Shown: positions 1-7,029, counted from the first letter of the stretch. The stretch: DNA of 11,172 nt from JBBIRT01 sp037441725 (GCA_037441725.1 JBBIRT010000107.1:1-11172); one strand, 5' to 3'. Numbers and translations are program-made. Notes: generated by a model not told the origin, from the sequence alone.

Positions 1-48
1 ATGGAGGAGGATTTAAAAAATACGATTGAACAAAGGAGAATAGGATGA
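1..48 (+). CDS. rpsF: 3' end of a gene cut by the window edge, probably ribosomal protein S6
   Basis: Frame 1 is open from the first base and ends in a TGA whose last two bases lie inside the rpsR start (ATGA overlap). It gives a 15-residue charged tail, MEEDLKNTIEQRRIG. The other two forward frames stop at bases 16 and 29, but they cannot be excluded as the end of an upstream gene. The assignment to S6 rests mainly on position: rpsF normally lies directly before rpsR in bacteria, and S6 often ends in a variable charged tail. The four-base overlap would couple its translation to S18, its partner in the 30S platform. The tail alone is not diagnostic. Confidence 0.45.
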   Translation: MEEDLKNTIEQRRIG

Positions 49-308
49 ATAAACCAGTAGAAAAATCCACCCCTGATCGAAAGAAAAAACCTTTTTTAAG
101 ACGGAAGGTCTGTCGATTCTGTACGGACAAGAAGCTGGAAATTGATTATAAAAATCCAAAAATTCTTAGATACTTTATCACCGAGAGGGGAAAGATCATT
201 CCCCGAAGAATCTCTGGCAACTGTGCAAAACACCAAAGGCAGGTGACCGTCGCTATTAATCGGGCACGAAATATTGCCATTCTTCCATTTACCACAGCTG
301 TTCATTAA
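45..308 (+). CDS. rpsR: 30S ribosomal protein S18
   Basis: This encodes the 87-residue small-subunit protein that binds the 16S rRNA platform together with S6. The basic N-terminus (residues 11-21) leads into VCRFC (C23, C26), followed by the conserved core around residues 37-54 (NPKILRYFITERGKIIPRR) and the GNCAKHQR segment (C60, H63). C23, C26, C60 and H63 look like an intact zinc-binding set, so this is the zinc-containing form of S18. Length and motifs are normal for the family. The start is supported by AAAGGAGA ending about six bases before the ATG. It overlaps the upstream reading frame by four bases and lies 39 bases before rplI in the same operon. Confidence 0.97.
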   Translation: MNKPVEKSTPDRKKKPFLRRKVCRFCTDKKLEIDYKNPKILRYFITERGKIIPRRISGNCAKHQRQVTVAINRARNIAILPFTTAVH

Positions 309-332
309 AACGATTTACCTATTGCCTTGAGC

Positions 333-341
333 AGGAGGAGG
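333..341 (+). promoter_or_regulatory. Strong Shine-Dalgarno site fixing the rplI start
   Basis: AGGAGGAGG ends six bases before the ATG at 348. It excludes the in-frame TTG at 327, which lies upstream of this site and would add seven residues (MSRRRSS) encoded by the ribosome binding site itself. Confidence 0.85.
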
Positions 342-347
342 TCATCC

Positions 348-791
348 ATGCAAGTAATTTTATTGGAGAATGTTCCTTCTTTGGGGAAGGCCGGGGATTT
401 GGTAAAGGTCTCAGATGGATATGGTCGGAATTATCTGATTCCTCAAAAGAAGGCCATCCTTGCCACTGAAAAAAACCTGAAAGCCATTGAACATCAGAAA
501 CGTCAGGTTCAGCAGGGTTTAGAGAAGTCGAAAAGAGAAGCAGAGAAATTAGCCCAACGGATTGAAAACCTTTCCTGTAACTTCATTAAGTCAGTGGGAG
601 AAAGTGGAAAGATCTTTGGATCGGTTACCTCTATGGATATCGAAAATTATCTAAAAGAGAATGGAATCGAGATTGACCGTAAAAAAATCTCCCTGGAGGA
701 GCCAATTAAAAACTTAGGCATGTATAGGATCCCGATTAAACTTCACCCCGAGGTGATTGCCCATTTAAAGGTTTGGGTTGCTCAGGAGTAA
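348..791 (+). CDS. rplI: 50S ribosomal protein L9
   Basis: L9 is a 147-residue large-subunit protein that binds 23S rRNA near the L1 stalk and projects from the ribosome. The N-terminal RNA-binding domain carries the family signature at residues 13-40 (GKAGDLVKVSDGYGRNYLIP...). Next comes a long charged helix at about residues 41-75, then the C-terminal domain at about 78-147, including GKIFGSVT and a final KVWVAQE. Length is exactly as expected. The ATG at 348 is chosen over an upstream TTG because of the strong AGGAGGAGG site and because L9 proteins typically begin MQVILLE. It follows rpsR directly, without the extra membrane-protein gene found between them in some genomes, and dnaB starts six bases after its stop. 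Confidence 0.97.
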   Translation: MQVILLENVPSLGKAGDLVKVSDGYGRNYLIPQKKAILATEKNLKAIEHQKRQVQQGLEKSKREAEKLAQRIENLSCNFIKSVGESGKIFGSVTSMDIENYLKENGIEIDRKKISLEEPIKNLGMYRIPIKLHPEVIAHLKVWVAQE

Positions 792-797
792 GGTTTC

Positions 798-2146
798 ATG
801 AAAGAGGCGGAGTTCTCCTCACACAAAATTCCTCCTCAAAACCTGGAAGCAGAACAATCCATATTGGGTGGAATTTTAATTGAGAATAATGCGATCAATC
901 GCGTGACCGAAATCCTGGACGCAGATGATTTTTATCGGGATGCCCACCGAAAGATCTTTAATGCCCTGATTAATCTTTCTGAACGGGATGAACCTGCAGA
1001 TCTGATCACCCTGACCAATGAACTCCGCAAAGCGAACCAACTCGATGCGATTGGAGGGGCTTCCTACCTGGCCTCTCTCATTGACTCAGTCCCTACAGCT
1101 GCCAACATTGAATACTATGCCAAGATTGTTAAAGAAAAGGCCATCCTACGAAAATTGATTGAGACCTCTACGGAGATTATCACTCAGAGTTACGAGGAAC
1201 GAGGAGATGTAGAGGGATTTCTCGATGAAGCTGAGCGAGCTATCTTTCAGATCTCCGAAAAAAGGATAAGGCCCTCTTTCTATCCGATTCGGGAGATTGT
1301 TAAAGAGAGTTTTAGGACCATTGAACGACTCTTCCAAAAAAAAGAATTGGTGACAGGTGTCCCATCGGGATTTAAAGACCTTGATCGAATGACTGCAGGT
1401 TTTCAACCCTCCGATCTGATCATCGTGGCGGGAAGGCCAAGTATGGGAAAGACGGCCTTCTGTCTCAATATTGCCCAATATGCAGCCATTGAGAACAAAG
1501 TCCCTGTCGCCATTTTTTCCTTGGNNNNNNNNNNNNNNNNNNNNNNNNNNNNNNNNNNNNNNNNNNNNNNNGTCTGAGGACAGGTTTCCTGAATGAAAGT
1601 GATTGGCCTAAGTTGACCATTGCGGCTGGGAATCTGTCAGAGGCCCCTATCTTCATCGATGATACCGCTGCCCTTTCAGTCCTGGAATTGAGGGCAAAGG
1701 CCCGGAGGTTAAAATCTGATCACGGCCTGGGATTGGTGTTGGTGGATTATCTCCAGCTGATGAAGGGAAGGACAAAAGCAGAGTCCCGACAGCAGGAGAT
1801 TTCAGAAATTTCTCGCTCCTTGAAGGCCCTTGCCAAAGAGCTCAACGTCCCAGTGATCGCGGTCTCACAGCTCAGCCGAAAGACAGAGGAACGAACAGGG
1901 AATCGACCTCAACTCTCCGATCTTCGGGAATCAGGGGCAATCGAACAAGATGCAGATTTGATCCTCTTTATCTATCGGGATGAGGTTTATAATCGTTCAG
2001 AGGATAACCCCAATCGTGGAAAGGCTGAAATCATCATTGGAAAACAAAGGAATGGTCCCATTGGGAAGGTTGAGCTGGCTTTCTTAGATAAATATACCAC
2101 CTTTAAGGATCTTTATAAAGGGGATGCTGAAAATATTTATGAATGA
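798..2146 (+). CDS. dnaB: Replicative DNA helicase DnaB, interrupted by an assembly gap
   Basis: DnaB is the hexameric helicase that unwinds DNA ahead of the replication fork and interacts with primase. Residues 1-150 form the N-terminal domain (KIPPQNLEAEQSILGG is typical). After a linker, the RecA-like motor carries Walker A GRPSMGKT at residues 212-219. The frame reaches IFSL and then meets 47 Ns (1525-1571). Downstream, reading from 1574, the protein resumes as LRTGFLNESDWPK and includes the Walker B region LVLVDYLQLM, SQLSRKTEERTG, LRESGAIEQDADLILF and the arginine-finger segment IIIGKQRNGPIG. There are 242 codons before and 190 after the gap. With the 22 residues usually found between these points, the protein would be about 454 residues, normal for DnaB. 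The frame change is an artefact of gap length, not a real frameshift. No intein is visible: Walker A is uninterrupted. AGGAG overlaps the end of rplI and serves as the ribosome binding site. Confidence 0.95.
1525..1571. other. Assembly gap (47 Ns) inside dnaB
   Basis: The base calls are N. Frame continuity of dnaB requires a gap that is a multiple of three, which 47 is not. E. coli and B. subtilis DnaB have 22 residues between the conserved FSL and (L/I)RTG; taking the partial codons at each edge into account, that implies 63 missing bases. Coordinates after this point are therefore probably about 16 bases short. Confidence 0.97.
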
Positions 2147-2163
2147 TCTTTTTGATCTTATCA

Positions 2164-2176
2164 TTTGGAATGCGGA
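2164..2176 (+). repeat. Short intergenic motif, copy 1 (TTTGGAATGCGGA)
   Basis: This lies in the 81-base spacer between dnaB and pgsA. A near-identical copy, differing by one missing G, lies at 2822-2833 in the next spacer. The same spacer also holds CCCGCAATCCCC (from about 2205), a loose inverted relative. Two copies of a 12-13 base word in adjacent spacers suggests decayed intergenic repeats but is weak on its own. Confidence 0.3.
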
Positions 2177-2227
2177 ATGGAGAAAAAACATTTGAAATCT
2201 TAAACCCGCAATCCCCAATCAAGGAAT

Positions 2228-2761
2228 ATGAACCTGCCAAATGTTTTGACTTTGATAAGGGTACTCTTAATTCCAGTCTTTATTATCTTTATCATCAATA
2301 AACTTTTTGGATGGGCCCTCGTCACCTTTGCCATTGCTGGGATCACGGATGGAATTGATGGTCTCATTGCCCGAATGACCCAACAGCGAACCGAATTGGG
2401 GGCTTACCTTGACCCTATTGCTGACAAGCTCCTCCTCTTCTCCGCTTTCCTCTCCCTGGTCATTATAGGGATTATCCCAAGTTGGCTGGTGGTGATTGTC
2501 TTGACCCGAGATATTATCATTTTAGTAGGTTTCTTAGTGATGTTTCTAACCAGCTACCATCCCAAGATCAATCCGAGCCTTCTGAGTAAGATCACGACCG
2601 TATTCCAAATCATCACCATCCTCCTCGCCTTAATGGCAGGTGACTCCACAACCTTAACACAACTTTTTACGGTTGCCATTTATGGGACAGCAATCGTCAC
2701 GATCCTTTCGGGATCGCATTATATTTATATTGGAACTCGGATCATAAATCAAAAGAAATAG
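2228..2761 (+). CDS. pgsA: CDP-alcohol phosphatidyltransferase, probably phosphatidylglycerophosphate synthase
   Basis: This is predicted to transfer the phosphatidyl group of CDP-diacylglycerol to sn-glycerol-3-phosphate in the inner membrane, the committed step to phosphatidylglycerol and cardiolipin. The 177-residue length is typical. It opens with NLPNVLTLIRVLLIP, a common PgsA start. The family catalytic motif D-x2-D-G-x2-A-R-x8-G-x3-D-x3-D is complete: D41, D44, G45, A48, R49, G58, D62, D66. Hydrophobic segments lie near residues 11-38, 67-84, 86-108, 123-138 and 145-163. The PgsA-like HPKINPSLLSKITT segment (111-124) supports this subtype over phosphatidylserine or cardiolipin synthases of the same superfamily. 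AAGGA lies only two bases before the ATG, an unusually short spacing, so expression may depend on read-through from dnaB 81 bases upstream. Confidence 0.88.
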   Translation: MNLPNVLTLIRVLLIPVFIIFIINKLFGWALVTFAIAGITDGIDGLIARMTQQRTELGAYLDPIADKLLLFSAFLSLVIIGIIPSWLVVIVLTRDIIILVGFLVMFLTSYHPKINPSLLSKITTVFQIITILLALMAGDSTTLTQLFTVAIYGTAIVTILSGSHYIYIGTRIINQKK

Positions 2762-2821
2762 TCAGGTACCATCCCATTAAAATGGACAGAACTTAATCCT
2801 GATAGGGGGATTTCCAAAATC

Positions 2822-2833
2822 TTTGAATGCGGA
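2822..2833 (+). repeat. Short intergenic motif, copy 2 (TTTGAATGCGGA)
   Basis: This is the second copy of the word seen at 2164-2176, here just before the start of the 779-residue membrane protein gene. Its GCGGA end is five bases before that ATG and is the only weak ribosome-binding sequence there, so the match may partly reflect translation rather than a repeat. Confidence 0.3.
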
Positions 2834-2838
2834 TTTAA

Positions 2839-5178
2839 ATGGCCATTCCCTTCTTTAAAGCTTCCCTTCTCTTGATGGGAATCAGCGGTACAATTGGACA
2901 GATCCTTCTGCTAAGGGAACTTCTTGTCTCCTTTCTTGGGAATGAACTCACTTTAGGGATCATCCTCGCTAACTGGCTTGTTCTGGAGTCAATCGGTGCA
3001 TTTTCCATTGGTAAGTCTGTTGAAAAGGTAAAGAGGAGGATGGAGGTTTTCGTCCTTCTTCAGCTCATCTTCTCCATTGCCTTCCCTTTTGCCATCTATC
3101 TATCTCGAATATTTAAAAACCTTCTTTTCATTCCTCCTGGGGAGGGAGTGGGTCTGATAGAGACCTTCTCCCTGTCCTTCCTGATCCTTTTACCGGTCAG
3201 CCTCTCCCATGGCGCTCTCTTTACTTATGGATGTAAAATCTATAATCAATCCAACAGAAATGAGGCCGCCTCCATTGGAAGGGTCTATGTCCTGGAAACG
3301 TTAGGCTCTATTCTTGGAGGAATACTGATTACTTTCCTTATGATCCCCTACCTCAATTCATTTGAAATTGCTTTTATCATTTCTCTGTCAAACACCTTCG
3401 CCTCAATATTTCTCGTTTGGCCTAAATCTCTGGAACCTTTTATTTCTGTTCGAAATGGATTCTGGATCCTTTCCATTCTCTTCACCTTCCTCTATATGTG
3501 TTTATTAACCACCCCCCTATCAAGGGAGATCCACCTCTTTTCCATCCAATCACAATGGAAAGGATTAAATGCAATCCATTATGAAAATTCTATCTATGGA
3601 AATATTACGATTACAAAGAGAGGGGAGCAATTTACCTTTTATACCGATGGAGTTCCCTCCATCAACACTCCGATCCCTGATGTAGCCTCGATTGAGGATT
3701 TCGTTCACTTTCCAATGCTTTTCCATGAAAAACCTCAATCCATCCTAATTTTGAGTGGTGGAGCAGGAGGGATGATTTATGAAATCTTAAAATACCCAGT
3801 TGAACAGGTAGACTACGTTGAACTAGATCCCCTTTTGTTAAGGTTGATTCAAAAATACTCAACTCCACTGACCCAACAGGAGCTCTCCAATCCTAAGGTA
3901 AAGATCCACTATACGGATGGCCGTTTCTTCCTAAAAAGAACTCTAAACCATTTTGATCTCATTTTCATTGGACTTTCTGCTCCTCAGGAACTTCAAACCA
4001 ATAGGCTCTTTTCAGTTGAATTTTTCTCAATCGCCCGAGAAAAGATGAACCCTGATGGAATGATTGTCTTTGCCTTTCCGGGTTCAATGACCTATATCAG
4101 TCCTGAATTAAAGGATCTTAATGGATGTATCATCGATACGGTTAAAAAGGTTTTCCCATTTTTAAAGGTGATTCCAGGGGAGGTTAACCTCTACTTAGCA
4201 TCCAACTCAGAAAAGATCCTTAATGTCTCACCCAAAGATCTCATTGAGAGACTCGAAAAGAGAAAAATTAAGACATCCCTTTTTAATAAGAGTTACATAG
4301 AATTCAGGCTTAACCCAAGATGGCAAGATTGGTTTATTCAATCGATGGAGAGAAAAGGAGGCCCCATCAACTCAGACTTTCGACCGATCTGTGTCTCCTT
4401 CAATCTCTCTTACTGGAATGCCCTCTTCTCCCCTTATCTTGTGAAGCCCTTTAAAATGATAAAACAATTGAGCCTTAAATCGATGATGGTTGGAATCGCT
4501 CTTCTCACCCTTTTTCTCTCTATCCTATTCATCCATAAATCTAATCGATCTATCCACTCAATCCCTTATTCGATATTTACATCAGGTTTTACCGATATGA
4601 TGCTCGATCTTTCAATCATCCTAACCTTTCAAACCCTTTATGGTTATCTCTATTTCCAAATTGGACTGCTCGTCACTACCTTTATGGTAGGGATTGCAAT
4701 GGGGAGCTTTTTAATCACCCATTACCTCGATCAAATTAAGAGGGATAACCTTCTCTTTTTGATCATAGAATTATTATTTATTTTCTTTGCCTTATCGCTT
4801 CCATTTGCCCTCACTCTCCCCTCCCCACATCTTGAAAAAGAAAGCGTTTATATTCTGCTCTATGGGGTCTTCCTTTTCATGTCTTTTATCTGTGGGGTTC
4901 TGGTTGGTCTTCAATTCCCATTGGCAACGAAAATCTATTTAAGATCTCAATTAGAAGCTCCGATGGTCGGATATACGGCAGGTTTGCTCTATGGAGCAGA
5001 TCTTTTAGGAGGATTTTTAGGTGGACTTTTGGGTGGGATTTTCCTTCTCCCCACCCTCGGCCTTAAAGAGACTTGTTTTCTAACTGCCTTTATTAAAGGA
5101 AGCAGCTTCCTCCTGTTTTTTATCTTCATGAGGATTCACCCCACTAAACTCTCTCCACAAAAAGGCCATGGCAAATGA
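2839..5178 (+). CDS. Polytopic membrane protein with a central spermidine-synthase-like domain lacking catalytic aspartates
   Basis: The 779 residues fall into three parts. Residues 1-230 are a membrane half with about six or seven hydrophobic segments (near 7-26, 32-56, 69-90, 106-130, 152-171, 175-195, 208-225). Residues 245-530 form a soluble Rossmann domain resembling polyamine aminopropyltransferases. Residues 548-765 are a second membrane half. In the central domain a nucleotide-binding glycine loop (SGGAGG, 306-311), VELD (327-330) and TDGRFFL (359-365) are kept, as expected for binding S-adenosylmethionine or its decarboxylated form. The usual GGGDGG has become SGGAGG (Asp to A309). 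The catalytic stretch D-S-x-D-P reads GLSAP (378-382), so both aspartates are gone. A NSDFRPI motif (511-517) closes the domain. I relate it to the fused membrane/spermidine-synthase-like proteins of Deltaproteobacteria, whose function is unknown to me. A working spermidine synthase is unlikely. The next gene is 99 bases away behind its own likely promoter, so this gene probably belongs with pgsA or stands alone. The translation start has only a weak GCGGA site. Confidence 0.8.
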   Translation: MAIPFFKASLLLMGISGTIGQILLLRELLVSFLGNELTLGIILANWLVLESIGAFSIGKSVEKVKRRMEVFVLLQLIFSIAFPFAIYLSRIFKNLLFIPPGEGVGLIETFSLSFLILLPVSLSHGALFTYGCKIYNQSNRNEAASIGRVYVLETLGSILGGILITFLMIPYLNSFEIAFIISLSNTFASIFLVWPKSLEPFISVRNGFWILSILFTFLYMCLLTTPLSREIHLFSIQSQWKGLNAIHYENSIYGNITITKRGEQFTFYTDGVPSINTPIPDVASIEDFVHFPMLFHEKPQSILILSGGAGGMIYEILKYPVEQVDYVELDPLLLRLIQKYSTPLTQQELSNPKVKIHYTDGRFFLKRTLNHFDLIFIGLSAPQELQTNRLFSVEFFSIAREKMNPDGMIVFAFPGSMTYISPELKDLNGCIIDTVKKVFPFLKVIPGEVNLYLASNSEKILNVSPKDLIERLEKRKIKTSLFNKSYIEFRLNPRWQDWFIQSMERKGGPINSDFRPICVSFNLSYWNALFSPYLVKPFKMIKQLSLKSMMVGIALLTLFLSILFIHKSNRSIHSIPYSIFTSGFTDMMLDLSIILTFQTLYGYLYFQIGLLVTTFMVGIAMGSFLITHYLDQIKRDNLLFLIIELLFIFFALSLPFALTLPSPHLEKESVYILLYGVFLFMSFICGVLVGLQFPLATKIYLRSQLEAPMVGYTAGLLYGADLLGGFLGGLLGGIFLLPTLGLKETCFLTAFIKGSSFLLFFIFMRIHPTKLSPQKGHGK

Positions 5179-5196
5179 CACCACTCAAAATGACAC

Positions 5197-5223
5197 TTGA
5201 CTAAATCAATCTTTAAATATAAT
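5197..5223 (+). promoter_or_regulatory. Candidate sigma-70 promoter of the transporter/ligase operon
   Basis: TTGACT (5197-5202) and a perfect TATAAT (5218-5223) are separated by 15 bases, in an AT-rich part of the spacer between the 779-residue protein and the first ATPase gene. The -10 box is consensus and the -35 matches at five of six positions. The spacing is two bases shorter than the optimum. It would start transcription near 5230, leaving a leader of about 45-50 bases. No operator-like inverted repeat is obvious nearby. Confidence 0.5.
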
Positions 5224-5277
5224 ATATACAAACTCATATCCCTGTTGAAGGGAGTCCAAACAGGTTGAAAAGTGGAA

Positions 5278-6090
5278 ATGAATAAGCAAACGAAATTACA
5301 GGTCGAAAACCTTTTTCTCAGTTTTGGTGGGGTGAGTGCCCTTGTCGATGTTAGCTTTGAGGTTAAAGCCAAAGAGATTCTTGCCATCATTGGACCGAAT
5401 GGGGCAGGTAAAACTGCGCTCCTTAATTGCATTAATGGCTTTTACAAACCCCAGAAAGGGGAAATCTATTTCGAGGGCCAGAGAATCACTCGAATGCGGC
5501 CTGATAAATTGGCCAAGCTGGGCATTGGAAGAACATTTCAAAACATTGAACTTTATACTGGACTGACCACTCAAGATAACATCATGGCCGCCCGACATGT
5601 CTTGATGAGACAAAATTTTATTACCGGAGCATTCTATTGGGGACAAGCGATGAATGAGGAGATCTCACATCGCAAGATTGTGGAAGAGATTATTGACTTC
5701 CTTGAAATTGCGCCGATTCGAAAAAAGGTGGTGGGGCTTCTTCCCTATGGAATGCGCAAACGGGTTGAGCTGGCAAGAGCCTTGGCCCTTGAACCCAAAA
5801 TCCTTCTCCTCGATGAACCAATGGCTGGGATGAATCTTGAGGAAAAGGAGGATATTGCCCGGTTCATCATTGACGTATTCGAAGGTCAGGGAGACACCTA
5901 CCCGGATACACCGGTTTTAAGGGATGGGATCGGTTGCATTATCCTGGTGGAGCACGATATGGGCGTGGTTATGGATATTGCGGACAGGATCATTGTCCTC
6001 GATTTTGGTCGAAAGATTGCTGAAGGCACACCTTCAGAAATCAGTACAAACCCAGAGGTCATCAGCGCCTACCTTGGAAAGGAGAACTAA
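5278..6090 (+). CDS. livG: LIV-type ABC transporter ATPase, LivG type
   Basis: This is one of two cytoplasmic ATPases that power the importer formed with the LivH and LivM permeases encoded downstream. It has 270 residues from the ATG at 5278. Walker A is GPNGAGKT (39-46), the Q-loop is RTFQNIEL (Q88), the signature is LPYGMRKR (155-162), Walker B is ILLLDEP (175-181) and the H-loop histidine is H226 in LVEHD. The C-terminus (NPEVISAYLG) is the usual LivG ending. Two features are atypical: the signature has PYGM where LivG usually has SYGQ, and about 15 extra residues (GDTYPDTPVLRDG, 205-217) lie between Walker B and the H-loop. I recall similar sequences in LIV operons that carry an acyl-CoA ligase. 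An in-frame GTG at 5272 would add two residues. No strong ribosome binding site decides between them. The substrate is not shown by this gene. Confidence 0.93.
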   Translation: MNKQTKLQVENLFLSFGGVSALVDVSFEVKAKEILAIIGPNGAGKTALLNCINGFYKPQKGEIYFEGQRITRMRPDKLAKLGIGRTFQNIELYTGLTTQDNIMAARHVLMRQNFITGAFYWGQAMNEEISHRKIVEEIIDFLEIAPIRKKVVGLLPYGMRKRVELARALALEPKILLLDEPMAGMNLEEKEDIARFIIDVFEGQGDTYPDTPVLRDGIGCIILVEHDMGVVMDIADRIIVLDFGRKIAEGTPSEISTNPEVISAYLGKEN

Positions 6091-6099
6091 CGGGTCTGT

Positions 6100-6894
6100 A
6101 TGCTAAAAGTGAACAGTATTGATGTCGTCTATATCAACGTGATCCAGGTGCTAAGAGGGGTATCCTTTGAGGTTGAGGATGGAAAGATTGTCGCTCTTCT
6201 TGGTGCCAATGGCGCGGGCAAGACGACTACCCTTCGGGCGATTTCAGGGATGCTTAGGACCGAAGAAGGAAAGATAACGGATGGAAGCATTGATTTTGAT
6301 GGTAAAAGGATTGACCGATATGGACCTGAAGAGATTGCGACATTAGGGATCAGCCAAGCAATGGAGGGAAGAAGGGTCCTTGAACATCTCACGGTTGAGG
6401 AGAATCTATTAGTGGGGGCCTACTGCCGAAAAGACAGTTCAGAGGTCAAAAAAGATATGGAGAGGGTTTTTGATTGGTTTCCAAAGATTAGACAGCTTCG
6501 ACGTCAAACGAGTGGTTATCTCTCAGGAGGAGAACAACAGATGCTGGTAATTGGACGAGCCCTTATGGCACGGCCAAAGCTCATGCTTTTGGATGAACCC
6601 TCCCTCGGTCTTGCTCCATTATTGGTACAAGAAATTTATGAAATCATCAAGAGAATTAACATGGAACAAAAGATGTCCATTCTCCTGGTAGAACAAAATG
6701 CCATGGCAGCCCTCAGTATAGCGGACGAGGGTTATGTGATGGAGAATGGGAGGATTGCTATTGGTGGCTCAGCGGATAGGTTGAGAAATAATGAGGATGT
6801 TCGTGAATTCTATCTTGGGCTCTCAGCAGGTGGGGTTAAGAAAAGTTATCGTGAAATAAAACATTACCGCAGAAAAAAAAGATGGCTTTCTTAA
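6100..6894 (+). CDS. livF: LIV-type ABC transporter ATPase, LivF type
   Basis: This is the second nucleotide-binding subunit of the importer, 264 residues, starting nine bases after livG. Walker A is GANGAGKT (35-42), the LivF-type segment MEGRRVLEHLTVEENL is at 88-103, the signature is LSGGEQQ (141-147), Walker B is LMLLDEP (161-167) and the switch region is LLVEQN (195-200), all intact. In LivF proteins the usual H-loop region reads VEQN, as here. The protein ends with a basic tail (about 246-264, KKSYREIKHYRRKKRW), longer than in the E. coli protein and, from memory, typical of LivF copies encoded next to acyl-CoA ligases. An in-frame TAA four codons upstream makes the ATG at 6100 the earliest possible start. 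The nearest good ribosome binding sequence (AAAGGAG, 6078-6084) is rather far, 15 bases away, so coupling to livG is likely. Confidence 0.93.
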   Translation: MLKVNSIDVVYINVIQVLRGVSFEVEDGKIVALLGANGAGKTTTLRAISGMLRTEEGKITDGSIDFDGKRIDRYGPEEIATLGISQAMEGRRVLEHLTVEENLLVGAYCRKDSSEVKKDMERVFDWFPKIRQLRRQTSGYLSGGEQQMLVIGRALMARPKLMLLDEPSLGLAPLLVQEIYEIIKRINMEQKMSILLVEQNAMAALSIADEGYVMENGRIAIGGSADRLRNNEDVREFYLGLSAGGVKKSYREIKHYRRKKRWLS

Positions 6895-7029
6895 AAAGTA
6901 AAAGGCAAAGGTAACGGTAAAGATGCTCGTTTCGTTATTTAGTTCTGTCATTCGTCTCAAGGAGTTTACGTAATCGTCTGACCTTGAACCCAACGGGCCT
7001 CGTAGCCGTAATCTTAACCATACAAGCGG
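6895..7029 (+). other. 135-base spacer within the operon, no gene recognised
   Basis: This is the longest non-coding stretch in the window and lies inside what otherwise looks like one operon. It contains a 6-base inverted repeat (TCAAGG at 6957-6962, CCTTGA at 6982-6987) around the palindrome TTACGTAA (6966-6973). There is also a small bulged hairpin (ACGGGC 6993-6998, GCCGT 7005-7009) and a direct repeat CGTAATC (6969-6975, 7007-7013). No T-run follows these, so they do not make a standard terminator. No promoter stands out, and the only ATG-started frame is 16 codons long. The stretch could be an mRNA processing or attenuation site or a decayed insertion. Confidence 0.4.

Noticed and set aside
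327..347. Upstream TTG start adding seven residues to L9
   Set aside because: It overlaps and precedes the AGGAGGAGG site that serves the ATG at 348, and L9 proteins begin at that Met.
1525..1571. dnaB as a frameshifted pseudogene, or as an intein-containing gene
   Set aside because: The frame change equals the wrong gap length, all motor motifs are present, and Walker A is uninterrupted with room for only about 22 residues in the gap.
2774..2785. CCATT-AA-AATGG inverted repeat after pgsA as a terminator
   Set aside because: The stem is only five bases with a two-base loop and no T-run follows.
5272..5277. GTG start for livG two codons upstream
   Set aside because: It cannot be excluded, but ATG is the commoner start, neither has a good ribosome binding site, and the difference is two residues.
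5136..5432. Minus-strand open frame across the promoter and livG start (also 5296-5646 and similar frames)
   Set aside because: These are antisense shadows of livG and its neighbours: they oppose well-supported genes and show no recognisable domain.
6923..6973. 16-codon open frame in the livF-ligase spacer
   Set aside because: It has no properly spaced ribosome binding site and no recognisable sequence.
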